Assembly: GCA_002256425.1 (NCBI GenBank)
Contig: NKIZ01000001.1
Coordinates: forward strand, 62,001-126,000
Length of the DNA: 64,000 nucleotides
From: Alphaproteobacteria bacterium PA2
GTDB taxonomy: Bacteria; Pseudomonadota; Alphaproteobacteria; Caulobacterales; Caulobacteraceae
Direction: 5' to 3'
Translations under genes and position numbers: made by a program
The notes under the pieces: model-generated
What the model was told of the DNA's origin: nothing
Seen by the model: the letters and a program-made list of their open reading frames with translations, nothing else
Database searches by the model: none
Part shown: positions 51,058 to 61,423 of the stretch, one piece after another
How the letters are laid out: each line of letters begins with the position of its first letter
How positions within the stretch are numbered: position 1 is the first letter of the stretch

Positions 51058-51935
51058 TCAACGGCCCTTGAGGACGTCGAGGAGGGTTTCACCAAGCTTC
51101 GCCGGCGAGGGAGAGACGCGGATGCCCGCCGCCTCCATCGCTGCGATCTTGTCCTCGGCGCCGCCTTTGCCGCCCGAGATGATCGCCCCTGCGTGACCCA
51201 TGCGCCGACCGGGCGGTGCAGTACGTCCAGCAATGAACCCGACCATAGGCTTCTTAGTTGCTGAATTCTTTATGAACTCTGCAGCATCTTCTTCAGCCGA
51301 ACCGCCGATTTCACCGATCATGATGATCGATTCCGTCTCCGGGTCCTTCAGGAACATGTCCAGCATGTCGATGAACTCGGTGCCCTTGACCGGGTCCCCG
51401 CCAATGCCGACGGCCGTGGTCTGACCCAGGCCCACCTGGGTGGTCTGGAAGACCGCCTCATAGGTAAGGGTGCCAGAGCGCGAAACCACCCCGACCGAGC
51501 CTTTTCTGAAGATATTCCCGGGCATGATGCCGATTTTGCAGGCTTCCGGCGTCAGGACGCCCGGGCAGTTGGGGCCGATCAACCGGGACTTCGAGCCCGA
51601 CAGGGCGCGCTTGACCTTGATCATGTCGGCGACAGGAATGCCTTCGGTGATGCAGATGATCAGCGGAATCTCTGCATCGATCGCTTCGAGGATCGAATCC
51701 GCGGCGAAGGGCGGCGGCACATAGATGACGCTGGCGTCTGCGCCAGTTTGCCGCACAGCTTCATCCACGGTGTTGAACACCGGCAGGCCCACATGGGTGG
51801 TCCCGCCCTTGCCGGGCGTCACGCCGCCGACCATCTTGGTGCCGTAGGCGATGGCCTGCTCGGAGTGGAAGGTGCCCTGGGCGCCGGTAATGCCCTGGCA
51901 GATGACGCGGGTTTCTTTGCCAATCAGGATGGACA

Positions 51936-51936
<1 letters not shown>
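51058..51936 (-). CDS. sucD: Succinyl-CoA synthetase alpha subunit
   Basis: A 292-residue CoA-binding alpha subunit, interconverting succinyl-CoA and succinate with substrate-level NTP synthesis. [31 protein letters not shown] is the family N-terminus. The phospho-His segment [11 protein letters not shown] is at about 240-250. Its ATG overlaps the sucC stop by one base (TAATG). It lies 71 bases before sucA in the same direction. Confidence 0.97.
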
Positions 51937-53135
<1,199 letters not shown>

Positions 53136-53331
53136 GAGGTCGCAGAACGCGTCGGTCTGAGGGCCCGCCCAATCGGCGAGTGGGACGGCTTATAGGGCGC
53201 CCCGCGTCAAAGTGGCAACCGCTGTCAGGGGGTGTTTTTCACGGATTGCGCGAAGAATTCGCCTGATTATTGCGGGCGATCCTGACCAGGCGCCCCTTGC
53301 TGATGCACCACCCCCGGGCAGATGGCGACGC

Positions 53332-53880
53332 CTAGCCGAAGAAGAGCTGCCAGACGGTCCGCCCAGGGATCATGGCGATGAAGCCGTTGATGACGAAGCC
53401 ACCATAGAACAGGCCCATCATGGTCCGGCGATGCCGCTCCACGTTCCGGCGCTTGGCGGCGAAGACCGCCAGGGGAAGCATGAGGAGGGTCCAGCCGGTG
53501 AAGAGGTGCAGCAGGGACCAGTGGCCGTGGTTCAGCTGGGTGATGAAGATCGAGGATCCGGCCACCAGCGACACCAGGCTGACCCAGGTCCAGCCGGCGA
53601 CCCGATGGAATGTCCTGCCCTTGCGGACCCACATGAGGGCGGCGCCCAGAATGACCGCGCCGACGGCGGCCAGCAGATGCATCTTGATGGCCAGGGGCAG
53701 CCGCTGAAAGACGCCAATGTCAGGGGCATGCAGGTGGGCGCGACCGGCCAGCATGATGATCCCATCTGCAAAGGGCGCCAGCGACAGGCCGACAATCAAA
53801 CAGGTAGCGACTCCTGTAATCGCAAGCCGCTGGGCGGTCATGCGACGGGCGGGCGCTGACATTTGCGAAATCTGCGACAT
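53332..53880 (-). CDS. DUF2306 family four-helix membrane protein
   Basis: A 182-residue membrane protein with four TM segments at about residues 23-43, 64-84, 97-115 and 118-137. The sequence RRNVERHRRTMMGLFYGGFVINGFIAMIPGRTVW is the DUF2306 signature region with conserved basic and His residues after the last helices. Its function is unknown; a haem- or quinone-related role has been suggested for such proteins only by analogy. It is divergent from a LytTR regulator (93 bases apart), which may control it. Confidence 0.78.
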   Translation of the reverse strand: MSQISQMSAPARRMTAQRLAITGVATCLIVGLSLAPFADGIIMLAGRAHLHAPDIGVFQRLPLAIKMHLLAAVGAVILGAALMWVRKGRTFHRVAGWTWVSLVSLVAGSSIFITQLNHGHWSLLHLFTGWTLLMLPLAVFAAKRRNVERHRRTMMGLFYGGFVINGFIAMIPGRTVWQLFFG

Positions 53881-53973
53881 CCGTTATCTCCAAACCTGGT
53901 GTCCGCGAGGTGCGGACCTGATGGATGAAGGTTTGGAGGCGGCCTTGGGCTTGGGCAAACGCCGTTGCGTCGG

Positions 53974-54780
53974 ATGACGGACCCCGTTCGCAAGTCGCAG
54001 GGGGGCGCCGTTGGCGCTTCGTCAATGAACCAGCTGGATGGCCCGGCTGTGCGGCGGACCCTGATCGGAGCTGTCCTGATCGGCCTGTTCCTGGCGGTGG
54101 TCGGCGCCTTCGGAACCATCAATGTCCCGTTCTTCTACAGGGCCGGCGTGATGATCCTCATCGCCCTGATCGGCGCGGGAACCGGCATGGTCGCCTATGC
54201 CCTTGCCGGAAGGATTGCGGGCCTCGTCGACCGTCCTCTTTTGAGAGGGGTTTTCGGCGGACTTATCCAGTCTGTTCCCATGACCCTGATCATCATGGCC
54301 CTGGGCTGGATCTTTGAAGGGCCCCGCCCCTTTCTGCAGGCCTTCGTTCAGGATTTCCCGGTGGTGCTTGTGGTCTGCCTGACCATGAGCGTGCTTGCCC
54401 CGGCCCTCAATCGTCAAGCAAGCGCAGCGAAGGAGGCCGCCGCCCTCCTGCAGACAATACCAACCCCCCCGCGGTTTCTGGAGCGCCTGCCCCTCAAGCT
54501 CCGGGGCGCCGAGGTCTGGGCCGTTGAGGCCGAGGACCATTATCTGAGGGTGCACACTTCGAAGGGTCAGGACCTGATCCTGCTGCGACTGAGCGACGCC
54601 ATCGAGGAACTGGCCGGCCTTGAGGGTGAGCAGGTCCACCGGTCCTGGTGGGTGGCGCGGGACGGGGTCACCGATGTGGAGCGAGGGGATGGCCGCGCTG
54701 TCCTGACCCTGAAGAGCGGCGTCAGGGCGCCGGTCAGCCGGACCTATGCCCGGGTCATACGGGAGAAGGGCTGGTTCTGA
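53974..54780 (+). CDS. Membrane-bound LytTR-type transcription regulator
   Basis: A 268-residue protein with four hydrophobic segments in residues ~30-140 (RRTLIGAVLIGLFLAVVGAFG, YRAGVMILIALIGAGTGMVAY, LIQSVPMTLIIMALGWIF, FPVVLVVCLTMSVLAPAL), a linker, and a C-terminal LytTR DNA-binding domain (about 170-268; AVEAEDHYLRVHTSKGQDLILLRLSDAIEEL...VHRSWWVARDGV). I take ATG 53974; a TTG lies 3 codons upstream. The TM-plus-LytTR layout suggests a one-component membrane regulator, possibly of the divergent DUF2306 gene. Confidence 0.85.
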   Translation: MTDPVRKSQGGAVGASSMNQLDGPAVRRTLIGAVLIGLFLAVVGAFGTINVPFFYRAGVMILIALIGAGTGMVAYALAGRIAGLVDRPLLRGVFGGLIQSVPMTLIIMALGWIFEGPRPFLQAFVQDFPVVLVVCLTMSVLAPALNRQASAAKEAAALLQTIPTPPRFLERLPLKLRGAEVWAVEAEDHYLRVHTSKGQDLILLRLSDAIEELAGLEGEQVHRSWWVARDGVTDVERGDGRAVLTLKSGVRAPVSRTYARVIREKGWF

Positions 54781-54791
54781 GAAACCCGACA

Positions 54792-54817
54792 GCTCCCCGA
54801 CGGTTTCATCGGGGAGC
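54792..54817. terminator. Hairpin between the LytTR gene and mdh
   Basis: GCTCCCCGA-N8-TCGGGGAGC, a perfect 9-bp stem, 11 bases after the regulator stop and 12 bases after the mdh stop read from the other side. No long T tract follows on either strand, so it is a weak bidirectional terminator at best, or an mRNA end-protecting hairpin. Confidence 0.55.
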
Positions 54818-54829
54818 CGCAGATCCGCC

Positions 54830-55813
<984 letters not shown>

Positions 55814-55935
55814 GGCCGAAGCTCCCGTCTGTTTGGAACATTGAATGCGTATGCGGCGTCCCTAGCCCAAAATGCCGCCGGGCCGCAATGCCGCCGACGC
55901 TTTGTTTGATTGCCGGACCTGTGGTCAAAAGGGAC

Positions 55936-56355
55936 ATGTTCACTGTCGACCCCGCCTTCGAGACCGGTTCCGTCCCCCTGGGGGATTTGCGCCTGTGCCA
56001 TGTCCGCCTTCAGGTGGATGCCAGATGGCCCTGGCTGATCCTGATTCCCCGGCAGTCCGGCCTGCGGGAAGTCGAGGACCTTTCGCCGGCCGACCAGTCT
56101 GATCTCATGGCCGAGATCGTCGCCTGCGGTCCGGCTGTGCGCGCTCTGGGCCTGGCCAGGGGATTTGAGGTCGAGAAGCTGAATGTGGGCGCCCTGGGTA
56201 ATGTGACGCCACAGCTTCATGTGCATGTGGTCGGCCGATGCGCCGGCGATTCTGCATGGCCAGGACCAGTCTGGGGGGTCGGGGTCGCCGAGCCCCTGTC
56301 CCAGGACCAGCTCGCCGACGCCCTGAGCGCCGCGCGGACCGCCCTGAAGCTCTAG
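55936..56355 (+). CDS. HIT family hydrolase
   Basis: A 139-residue histidine-triad protein. ATG 55936 gives MFTVDPAFETGSVPLGDLRLCHV, the common start of this HIT subgroup; an in-frame ATG 16 codons earlier (55888) is possible. The catalytic triad is QLHVHVVGR. It probably hydrolyses nucleoside phosphoramidates or dinucleoside polyphosphates. Its TAG stop is in a CTAG shared with the convergent Pro-rich protein. It is divergent from mdh. Confidence 0.88.
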   Translation: MFTVDPAFETGSVPLGDLRLCHVRLQVDARWPWLILIPRQSGLREVEDLSPADQSDLMAEIVACGPAVRALGLARGFEVEKLNVGALGNVTPQLHVHVVGRCAGDSAWPGPVWGVGVAEPLSQDQLADALSAARTALKL

Positions 56356-57167
56356 TTCCGCGTCAGGGTCGCCGAGCGCCGATCACCGCGATCGGTAACT
56401 TCCCCCGACCATTGTCCCGGTGTCGTGGACTCAAGGGCGGCCTCAACGGCTTCAGGACTGTTGCGACGGGGTTTGAAACGCAGGGTCAGCCGACCACCGA
56501 CGGACTGGATTTCATCGATGAAGCCGCTGGCGTCCACCGCCCCCGCGCGACGGGGGTCGCGCCAGGCGCCCTCAAGGGTTCCCTGCCCCTTGTCGACCAG
56601 CTGGAGATAATAGGCGTCAATACCATTGAGCCTCAGCACCCAGCGGCCATCCAGGGGCCCCTGCATGCCCTGGGCGGCGTTGTAGGTCGCCCGGAGGCGG
56701 CTCTCATAGTTCAGGTCTGAGGGCGTTGGCGGCGCATCCGGCGTCCGGCCCTGTTCATCCACATGAATGGGGGATTCCGGTCTCCGGTCAGGCCTGGGGT
56801 CCACCTGCGGTTCGGGCTTGGGCGCAGGCCTGGGCTCAGGCTTCAACACGGGTGCAACGGGCGTTGGCGTTGGCGTGGAAGGCGCAGTTTCTGATGGCGC
56901 GTCAACAGGCCTTGTTTCAGGCGCAGAGGGCCTTTCCGCCGCAGGCGCCGTCTCGCTCGCCGGCGGCTGGAGCTGCGTATCGGTCCCGGCTGGCGGCGTT
57001 TCCGGGGTCTGCGGCGATACGGGCGCGGGGGCGGGATCCGCCGTCGGTAGGGCGACCACAGGCTTTGGCGGTCCGTTCAGCAGGTCGCCGATCGGATCAA
57101 CCTCCTGGGCCGGGGCTGTCCCGGCTGAAAGGATCAGGGCAAGCAGAACCAGGGGGGGTGTCTTCAT
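56352..57167 (-). CDS. Secreted Pro/Thr/Ala-rich protein with C-terminal beta domain
   Basis: A 271-residue exported protein of unknown function. A signal peptide (about 1-20, ILSAGTAPAQ) is followed by ~130 residues very rich in Pro, Ala, Thr and Glu with PTPTPVAPVLKPEPRPAPKPEP-type repeats, probably disordered and spanning the cell wall. The C-terminal ~120 residues (LDGRWVLRLNG...GTLEGAWRDP...GRLTLRFKPR...GQWSGEVTDR) look like a small beta domain. It is coupled to the CitE-like gene by an ATGA overlap. Confidence 0.72.
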   Translation of the reverse strand: MKTPPLVLLALILSAGTAPAQEVDPIGDLLNGPPKPVVALPTADPAPAPVSPQTPETPPAGTDTQLQPPASETAPAAERPSAPETRPVDAPSETAPSTPTPTPVAPVLKPEPRPAPKPEPQVDPRPDRRPESPIHVDEQGRTPDAPPTPSDLNYESRLRATYNAAQGMQGPLDGRWVLRLNGIDAYYLQLVDKGQGTLEGAWRDPRRAGAVDASGFIDEIQSVGGRLTLRFKPRRNSPEAVEAALESTTPGQWSGEVTDRGDRRSATLTRN

Positions 57168-58015
57168 CGCGCTGCGATCGCCTCGGCGACGGCGATCAGG
57201 CGCAGGCCTTCTTCAAGATGCAGACGCTCAACCATGCGACCCTCAAGCTTCAGGACCCCCTTAGCGGCGTTTTCAGGCAAATCGAAGGCGGCCACGATCT
57301 GGCGGGCCCAGGCGACCTCGGCAGGGTCCGGGGCGAAGATCCGGTTGGCGGCTTCAATCTGTCCAGGATGGATCAGGGTCTTTCCGTCAAAACCGAAGTC
57401 CAGGCCCTGGCGGCACTGGCGTTCCAGGCCGTCACTGTCGGCAATGTCATTGAAGACGCCGTCCACCACCGCCAGACCATGGGCCCGGGCCGCGATGACG
57501 GTCTGGCTGAGAGCGGACTGGAGGGGGGTTCTTTCAATCCCGGGCCGACAGTGCATTTCCTTGGCCAGATCGTTTGAGCCGACCACCAGAACTTCCAGGG
57601 GCGCGCCCGAGCCGGCGATGGCGTCAAGGTTGAGCAGACCCCGGCAGGTCTCCACCATGGCCCAGAGACGGGTGGCGGGCGCAAGGCGCGCTGCATAGGA
57701 CGCGAGGTCCGACGGGCTGGAAATCTTCGGAACCAGTATCGCCTCCGGCGCCGCAACGGATATGGCTGCCAGGTCGTCTGACCCCCAAGGGGTATCCAGG
57801 CCGTTGATGCGGACCACGACCTCCCGGGATCCGAACCCGCCAGCTCCAAGGGCGGCGAGAGCGTTCTGCCGGGCCTCTTCCTTTGCATCCGGCGCAACGG
57901 CGTCTTCCAGATCAAGAATGACCACGTCGCAGGCCAGACTGCGGGCCTTGTCGATGGCCCGTACATTCGAGGCGGGCATGTAGAGAAGACTGCGGCGGGG
58001 GCGGGCAGGGATCAC
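57164..58015 (-). CDS. CitE/HpcH-family CoA-ester lyase (malyl-CoA or citramalyl-CoA lyase-like)
   Basis: A 283-residue TIM-barrel lyase. RRSLLYMPASNVRAIDKARSLACDVVILDLEDAV is the CitE/malyl-CoA lyase N-terminus, VVRINGLDT follows with the conserved Arg, and the C-terminal LDFGFDGKTLIHPGQIEAANRIFAPD is the CoA-end motif. It would cleave a malyl-CoA- or citramalyl-CoA-like ester to acetyl-CoA. No CitF partner is nearby, so citrate lyase is unlikely. It sits between mdh and two citrate synthases, all acetyl-CoA/C4 enzymes. Confidence 0.87.
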   Translation of the reverse strand: MIPARPRRSLLYMPASNVRAIDKARSLACDVVILDLEDAVAPDAKEEARQNALAALGAGGFGSREVVVRINGLDTPWGSDDLAAISVAAPEAILVPKISSPSDLASYAARLAPATRLWAMVETCRGLLNLDAIAGSGAPLEVLVVGSNDLAKEMHCRPGIERTPLQSALSQTVIAARAHGLAVVDGVFNDIADSDGLERQCRQGLDFGFDGKTLIHPGQIEAANRIFAPDPAEVAWARQIVAAFDLPENAAKGVLKLEGRMVERLHLEEGLRLIAVAEAIAAR

Positions 58016-58067
58016 GCGAATCTCCCTTCGGTATGGGCAAGGCCCGCTTTTAGACTAGAGTCGGTTC

Positions 58068-58451
58068 ATGACCACCCGATACGACGCTGACGCCCGCAAT
58101 GTTCTGGGCGGGGAATTACTCCCCTGCTCCTTTGATCCGGTGACCGGATTCTTCCGCAATGGCTGTTGCGAGACCGGCCCCCATGACACCGGTCTGCACA
58201 CGGTTTGCGCCGTGATGACCGCCGAGTTCCTGGCCTTTTCGAAGCAGGTCGGCAATGACCTCTCCACGCCGGTTCCTGAGTACGGATTCGCCGGGCTGAA
58301 GCCAGGCGACAAATGGTGCCTTTGCGCACCCCGCTGGAAGGAAGCCCTGGACGCCGGGGCCGCTCCCCAGCTGGTCCTGGAAGCCACCCATGAGGAAACC
58401 CTGGCCATTGTCCCGCTGGGAATCCTCAAGGACCATGCCTTCGAAGGCTAG
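58068..58451 (+). CDS. DUF2237 family protein
   Basis: A 127-residue soluble protein of the DUF2237 family. The conserved CSFDPVTGFFRNGCCETGPHDTGLHTVCAVMTAEFL block and DKWCLCAPRWKEALDAG make recognition easy; Cys residues and Gly-rich turns suggest a compact beta fold. The function is unknown. It is divergent from the lyase and convergent with the HTH-citrate synthase, whose stop it shares in a CTAG (58448-58451). Confidence 0.88.
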   Translation: MTTRYDADARNVLGGELLPCSFDPVTGFFRNGCCETGPHDTGLHTVCAVMTAEFLAFSKQVGNDLSTPVPEYGFAGLKPGDKWCLCAPRWKEALDAGAAPQLVLEATHEETLAIVPLGILKDHAFEG

Positions 58452-59626
58452 GCTTCGGGGGGTGCGATCGGGTCGCCCGTATAGCGGGCCCTGGGACGAA
58501 TGGCGCCGCCGCTCTGGCCCTGCTCGATGGCGTGGGCGATCCACCCCGCGCAACGGGCCGTGGCGAAGAGGGCGAAGGGCGCATCCCGGGGCAGGTTCAG
58601 GTGATCGGACAGGGCCACCAGGGCGAAATCGATATTCGGTCTGAGGCCCGAAAAGGCCTCGACATCCGCCGCCAGTCTGGCCAGGGGCGCGGGAACCTCA
58701 AAACGGTCGAGAACCGCCGCCGCCCTGGGATCGCCAGCGGGATAGAGCTGATGACCAAAGCCCGGCAGGGCGCGGTCTTCCGCCAGACGGGCGGAAATGA
58801 CGGCCCTTTCGCCCAGCTTTCCGGCGTCTTCCGCCAGGAACCTTATGGCATCGGGCGCCCCGCCGTGACGGGGACCCGCAAGGGTAGCCAGACCCGAAAG
58901 GGCGCAGGCCGAAAGGGAGGCGCCGGTGGATGCCGCAACCCTTGCTGAGAAGGCCGAGGGATTCAGTTCATGATCGGCCAGCAGGACAAGCACACGGCGG
59001 ATGAGGTCCGCCCCCGGCCCTCCCGGGCCCAGCCCCCAGGCCAGAGCCAGACGGTTGTGAATGGCCCCACCGCTCACCTGACCCGTAATGGCGTCGGTCA
59101 TGACATCCAGCAGGGTGGCGGCCTCGACCGCAAGTGCAAGGGGATGACGGCCGAGGGCCGGTGGGTCCAGACCGGCCTTTGCAGCCAGGGCGGCGAAGGC
59201 TCTCGCCCGCATGTCCACCCCATCAGGCGCCGGCGGACGATCGGTCCGCTTCAGGGCCGCCCCATGGCCGCCCCGCAGCAACCGGGCCACGGATTCCAGG
59301 GTTTCGGTTTCGGCCAGATGGAGGGCGTCGCGCCCCCTGTAATAGAGTCGACCATCTGACACTGTTGTGATGGCCGAGGCCAGAACCGGCTCGCCCCAGG
59401 CCATGGCGCCGGCGGCGACATCCGACAGCTTGCGGCTGCGGGACTTCCGGTCTGCCAGGGCGGCGATATCGGCGGCGCGATAGAGGCTGCGGCGGGGATC
59501 CCTGGCGTCGGCCCGGGTCTGGACCCGCCCGCGACTGACATAGGCATAGAGGGTCTGTGGCCGGACCCCCAGCCGCGCCCGGGCATCTTCCGCGTTGATC
59601 CAGTCCTGTCTCGGTTCCGACGGCAT
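58448..59626 (-). CDS. Citrate synthase-like protein with N-terminal MerR/excisionase-type HTH
   Basis: A 392-residue fusion. Residues about 10-60 (INAEDARARLGVRPQTLYAYVSRGRVQT...SLYRAADIAALADRK) are a winged helix-turn-helix of the MerR/Xis kind. The rest is a citrate synthase domain with RHGGAPDAIRF, GFGHQLYPAGDPRA and NIDFALVALSDHL, so the catalytic His-His-Asp trio seems present. It could be an enzyme, a DNA-bound sensor of acetyl- or propionyl-CoA, or both. It is divergent from a plain citrate synthase with an AT-rich, repeat-rich region between. Confidence 0.85.
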   Translation of the reverse strand: MPSEPRQDWINAEDARARLGVRPQTLYAYVSRGRVQTRADARDPRRSLYRAADIAALADRKSRSRKLSDVAAGAMAWGEPVLASAITTVSDGRLYYRGRDALHLAETETLESVARLLRGGHGAALKRTDRPPAPDGVDMRARAFAALAAKAGLDPPALGRHPLALAVEAATLLDVMTDAITGQVSGGAIHNRLALAWGLGPGGPGADLIRRVLVLLADHELNPSAFSARVAASTGASLSACALSGLATLAGPRHGGAPDAIRFLAEDAGKLGERAVISARLAEDRALPGFGHQLYPAGDPRAAAVLDRFEVPAPLARLAADVEAFSGLRPNIDFALVALSDHLNLPRDAPFALFATARCAGWIAHAIEQGQSGGAIRPRARYTGDPIAPPEA

Positions 59627-59661
59627 ATATTGATTATATTGATCAAGATTGACTGATCAAG
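59627..59661. promoter_or_regulatory. AT-rich operator-like repeats between two citrate synthase genes
   Basis: In a GC-rich setting this 35-base stretch is AT-rich and repetitive. ATATTGAT occurs twice at a 9-base period (59627, 59636), TGATCAAG twice at a 14-base period (59640, 59654), and TTGATCAA is a palindrome (59639-59646). It starts right after the start codon of the HTH-fused citrate synthase and lies 41 bases before the other gene's ATG. It is the obvious site for binding by the fused HTH, by inference. Confidence 0.6.
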
Positions 59662-59701
59662 TTGCTTGCTGGTTTCCTTCGTCCAGCAAGGAGACCAGAC
59701 C

Positions 59702-60787
59702 ATGACCAACGGGCTTGAAGACGTTGTCGCCGCCGACACCATCCTTTCGGAGGTGGACGGCCAGAACGGCCGGCTGATCATCCGCGGCTTCGAACTGGAT
59801 CAGCTGGCTGGCCAAAGGCGTTTCGAGGAGGTCGCAGGCCTGCTGTGGAGCGGCTTTTTCGAGGACCTTCCGCAGGATCTCGCCCCGCTGATCGGGGCCG
59901 CCCGCGCCAGGGTCTTCGCCGAGGTTTCCGCCCTGGACACCGGATTGCTGGACAGGACTCCGGTCGAGGCTGTGCGCGCCCTGATGGCTCGGCTGGCCGA
60001 TGGTGATGATCTGGAGGTCGCCCTCAACCTGACGGCCGCCCCCGCGGTCTTCACCGCCGCGGTCGTGCGCGCCCAGGCCGGACAGGCGCCCGTGGCGCCA
60101 GACCCCAGGCTGGGTCACGCCGCTGACGCCTTGCGGATGCTCCGGAACAGCCCGGCGACGCTGGCCGAAATCGCCGCCCTGGACACCTATCTGACCACGG
60201 TCTGCGACCATGGCCTCAATGCGTCGACCTTTGCGGCCAGGGTTGTGGCGTCCACCCAGGCGGGGCTGACCTCATCTGTGCTGGCGGGGCTGAGCGCCCT
60301 CAAGGGGCCCCTTCACGGGGGCGCGCCCGGTCCGATCATCGACATGCTGGATGGCATTTCCCGGCATGGCGACGCCAAGGCCTGGATCCTGGAAGCCCTT
60401 GAGAGGGGCGACCGGCTGATGGGGTTCGGACACCGGGTCTATCGGGTGCGCGATCCGAGGGCCGACGCCCTCAAGGCCGCCGTGCGCCGCCTGACAGCCG
60501 AGCCCAATGGCCGGCCTGGCCGTCTGGCCTTTGCAGAGACAGTGGAGCAGGCGGTTCTGGAAATCCTGAAGGCCCACAAGCCAGGCCGGTCCCTGCAGAC
60601 CAATGTGGAGTTCTACACCGCCCTGCTGCTGGAGAGCCTGGCCTTTCCGCCTTCGACCTTTACCTGCGTCTTCGCCATGGGGCGGGTGGCCGGATGGGTC
60701 GCCCATGCCCGGGAGCAGGCGACCGGCGGACGTCTGATCCGTCCGGCCTCCCGCTATGTGGGCGTCTGGCCCAGGGCCGCAGCCTGA
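59702..60787 (+). CDS. Citrate synthase/methylcitrate synthase
   Basis: A 361-residue type II citrate synthase-fold enzyme. ATG 59702 has AAGGAG nine bases upstream (MTNGLEDVVAADTILSEVDGQNG). The two active-site His motifs are PLHGGAPGPI and GFGHRVYRVRDPRAD. The third position is NVEFYTALLL, with Glu where many citrate synthases have Asp, as is common in the citrate/methylcitrate synthase subgroup. It condenses acetyl- or propionyl-CoA with oxaloacetate. It is paired divergently with the HTH-fused paralogue. Confidence 0.9.
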   Translation: MTNGLEDVVAADTILSEVDGQNGRLIIRGFELDQLAGQRRFEEVAGLLWSGFFEDLPQDLAPLIGAARARVFAEVSALDTGLLDRTPVEAVRALMARLADGDDLEVALNLTAAPAVFTAAVVRAQAGQAPVAPDPRLGHAADALRMLRNSPATLAEIAALDTYLTTVCDHGLNASTFAARVVASTQAGLTSSVLAGLSALKGPLHGGAPGPIIDMLDGISRHGDAKAWILEALERGDRLMGFGHRVYRVRDPRADALKAAVRRLTAEPNGRPGRLAFAETVEQAVLEILKAHKPGRSLQTNVEFYTALLLESLAFPPSTFTCVFAMGRVAGWVAHAREQATGGRLIRPASRYVGVWPRAAA

Positions 60788-60790
60788 GGA

Positions 60791-61324
60791 TCAGCCCCTG
60801 GCCTTTTCGCGCTCGATGGCCTGACGGATGATTTCGCCGGTTTCTTCGGGATCGGCCCAGCGGACGATCTCCACCGACTTGCCCTTTTCCAGGTCCTTGT
60901 AGTGCTGGAAGAAGTGGGCGATCTGCTCGGTCAGGATGGCGGGCAGGCCGCGCCATGAATCCACGCCGGCATAGAAGGGGTGGAGCTTGTCCACCGGCAC
61001 GGCCAGCACCTTTTCATCATCGCCGGCCTCATCGACCATGATGAGGCAGCCGATGGGACGGCAGCGGATAATGGCGCCGGGCACCACCGGGGTCGGGCCG
61101 ACCACAAGAATGTCCATGGGGTCGCCGTCGCCCGACAGGGTGTGCGGGATGAAGCCGTAATTGCCGGGATAGTACATTGCAGTATGGAGGAACCGGTCCA
61201 CGAAGATCGCGCCGCTTTCCTTGTCGAGCTCGTACTTCACCGGCTCGCCGCCCTGGGGGATTTCAATGAGGGCGTTCACGTCATAGGGCGGGTTCACGCC
61301 GACGGAAATTTTGGAGATGTCCAT
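60791..61324 (-). CDS. ppa: Inorganic pyrophosphatase
   Basis: A 177-residue family I pyrophosphatase hydrolysing PPi. ATG 61324 gives MDISKISVGVNPPYDVNALIEIPQG; the frame continues 19 codons further. Signature residues: KYELDKESGAIFVDRFL, YPGNYGFIPHTLSGDGDPMDILV with the metal-binding Asp residues, and KLHPFYAGVDSWRGLP. A strong hairpin (61343-61366) lies 19 bases upstream in its leader. It is convergent with the citrate synthase (3-base gap). Confidence 0.97.
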   Translation of the reverse strand: MDISKISVGVNPPYDVNALIEIPQGGEPVKYELDKESGAIFVDRFLHTAMYYPGNYGFIPHTLSGDGDPMDILVVGPTPVVPGAIIRCRPIGCLIMVDEAGDDEKVLAVPVDKLHPFYAGVDSWRGLPAILTEQIAHFFQHYKDLEKGKSVEIVRWADPEETGEIIRQAIEREKARG

Positions 61325-61342
61325 GGGGAGATGGCCTTTCCA

Positions 61343-61366
61343 CGCGCGGACGTCGATGTCCGCGCG
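61343..61366 (-). repeat. Hairpin in the ppa leader
   Basis: CGCGCGGAC-GTCGAT-GTCCGCGCG: a 9-bp perfect stem with a 6-base loop, 18 bases upstream of the ppa ATG and outside the Shine-Dalgarno region. It may affect ppa mRNA stability or translation; no known motif was matched. Confidence 0.5.
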
Positions 61367-61386
61367 CGGCTTTTGGACCAAACCGG

Positions 61387-61412
61387 ACGCAGGGGAAAGT
61401 CTCCCCCTGCGT
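61387..61412 (-). terminator. Hairpin after the YidB-like gene
   Basis: ACGCAGGGG-N8-CCCCTGCGT, a 9-bp stem, lies 11 bases after the stop of the YidB-like gene on the minus strand. There is no clear U tract, so termination would be weak. It may instead partly separate the YidB-like gene from ppa, 63 bases further on. Confidence 0.5.
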
Positions 61413-61423
61413 GAAATTCAGGT

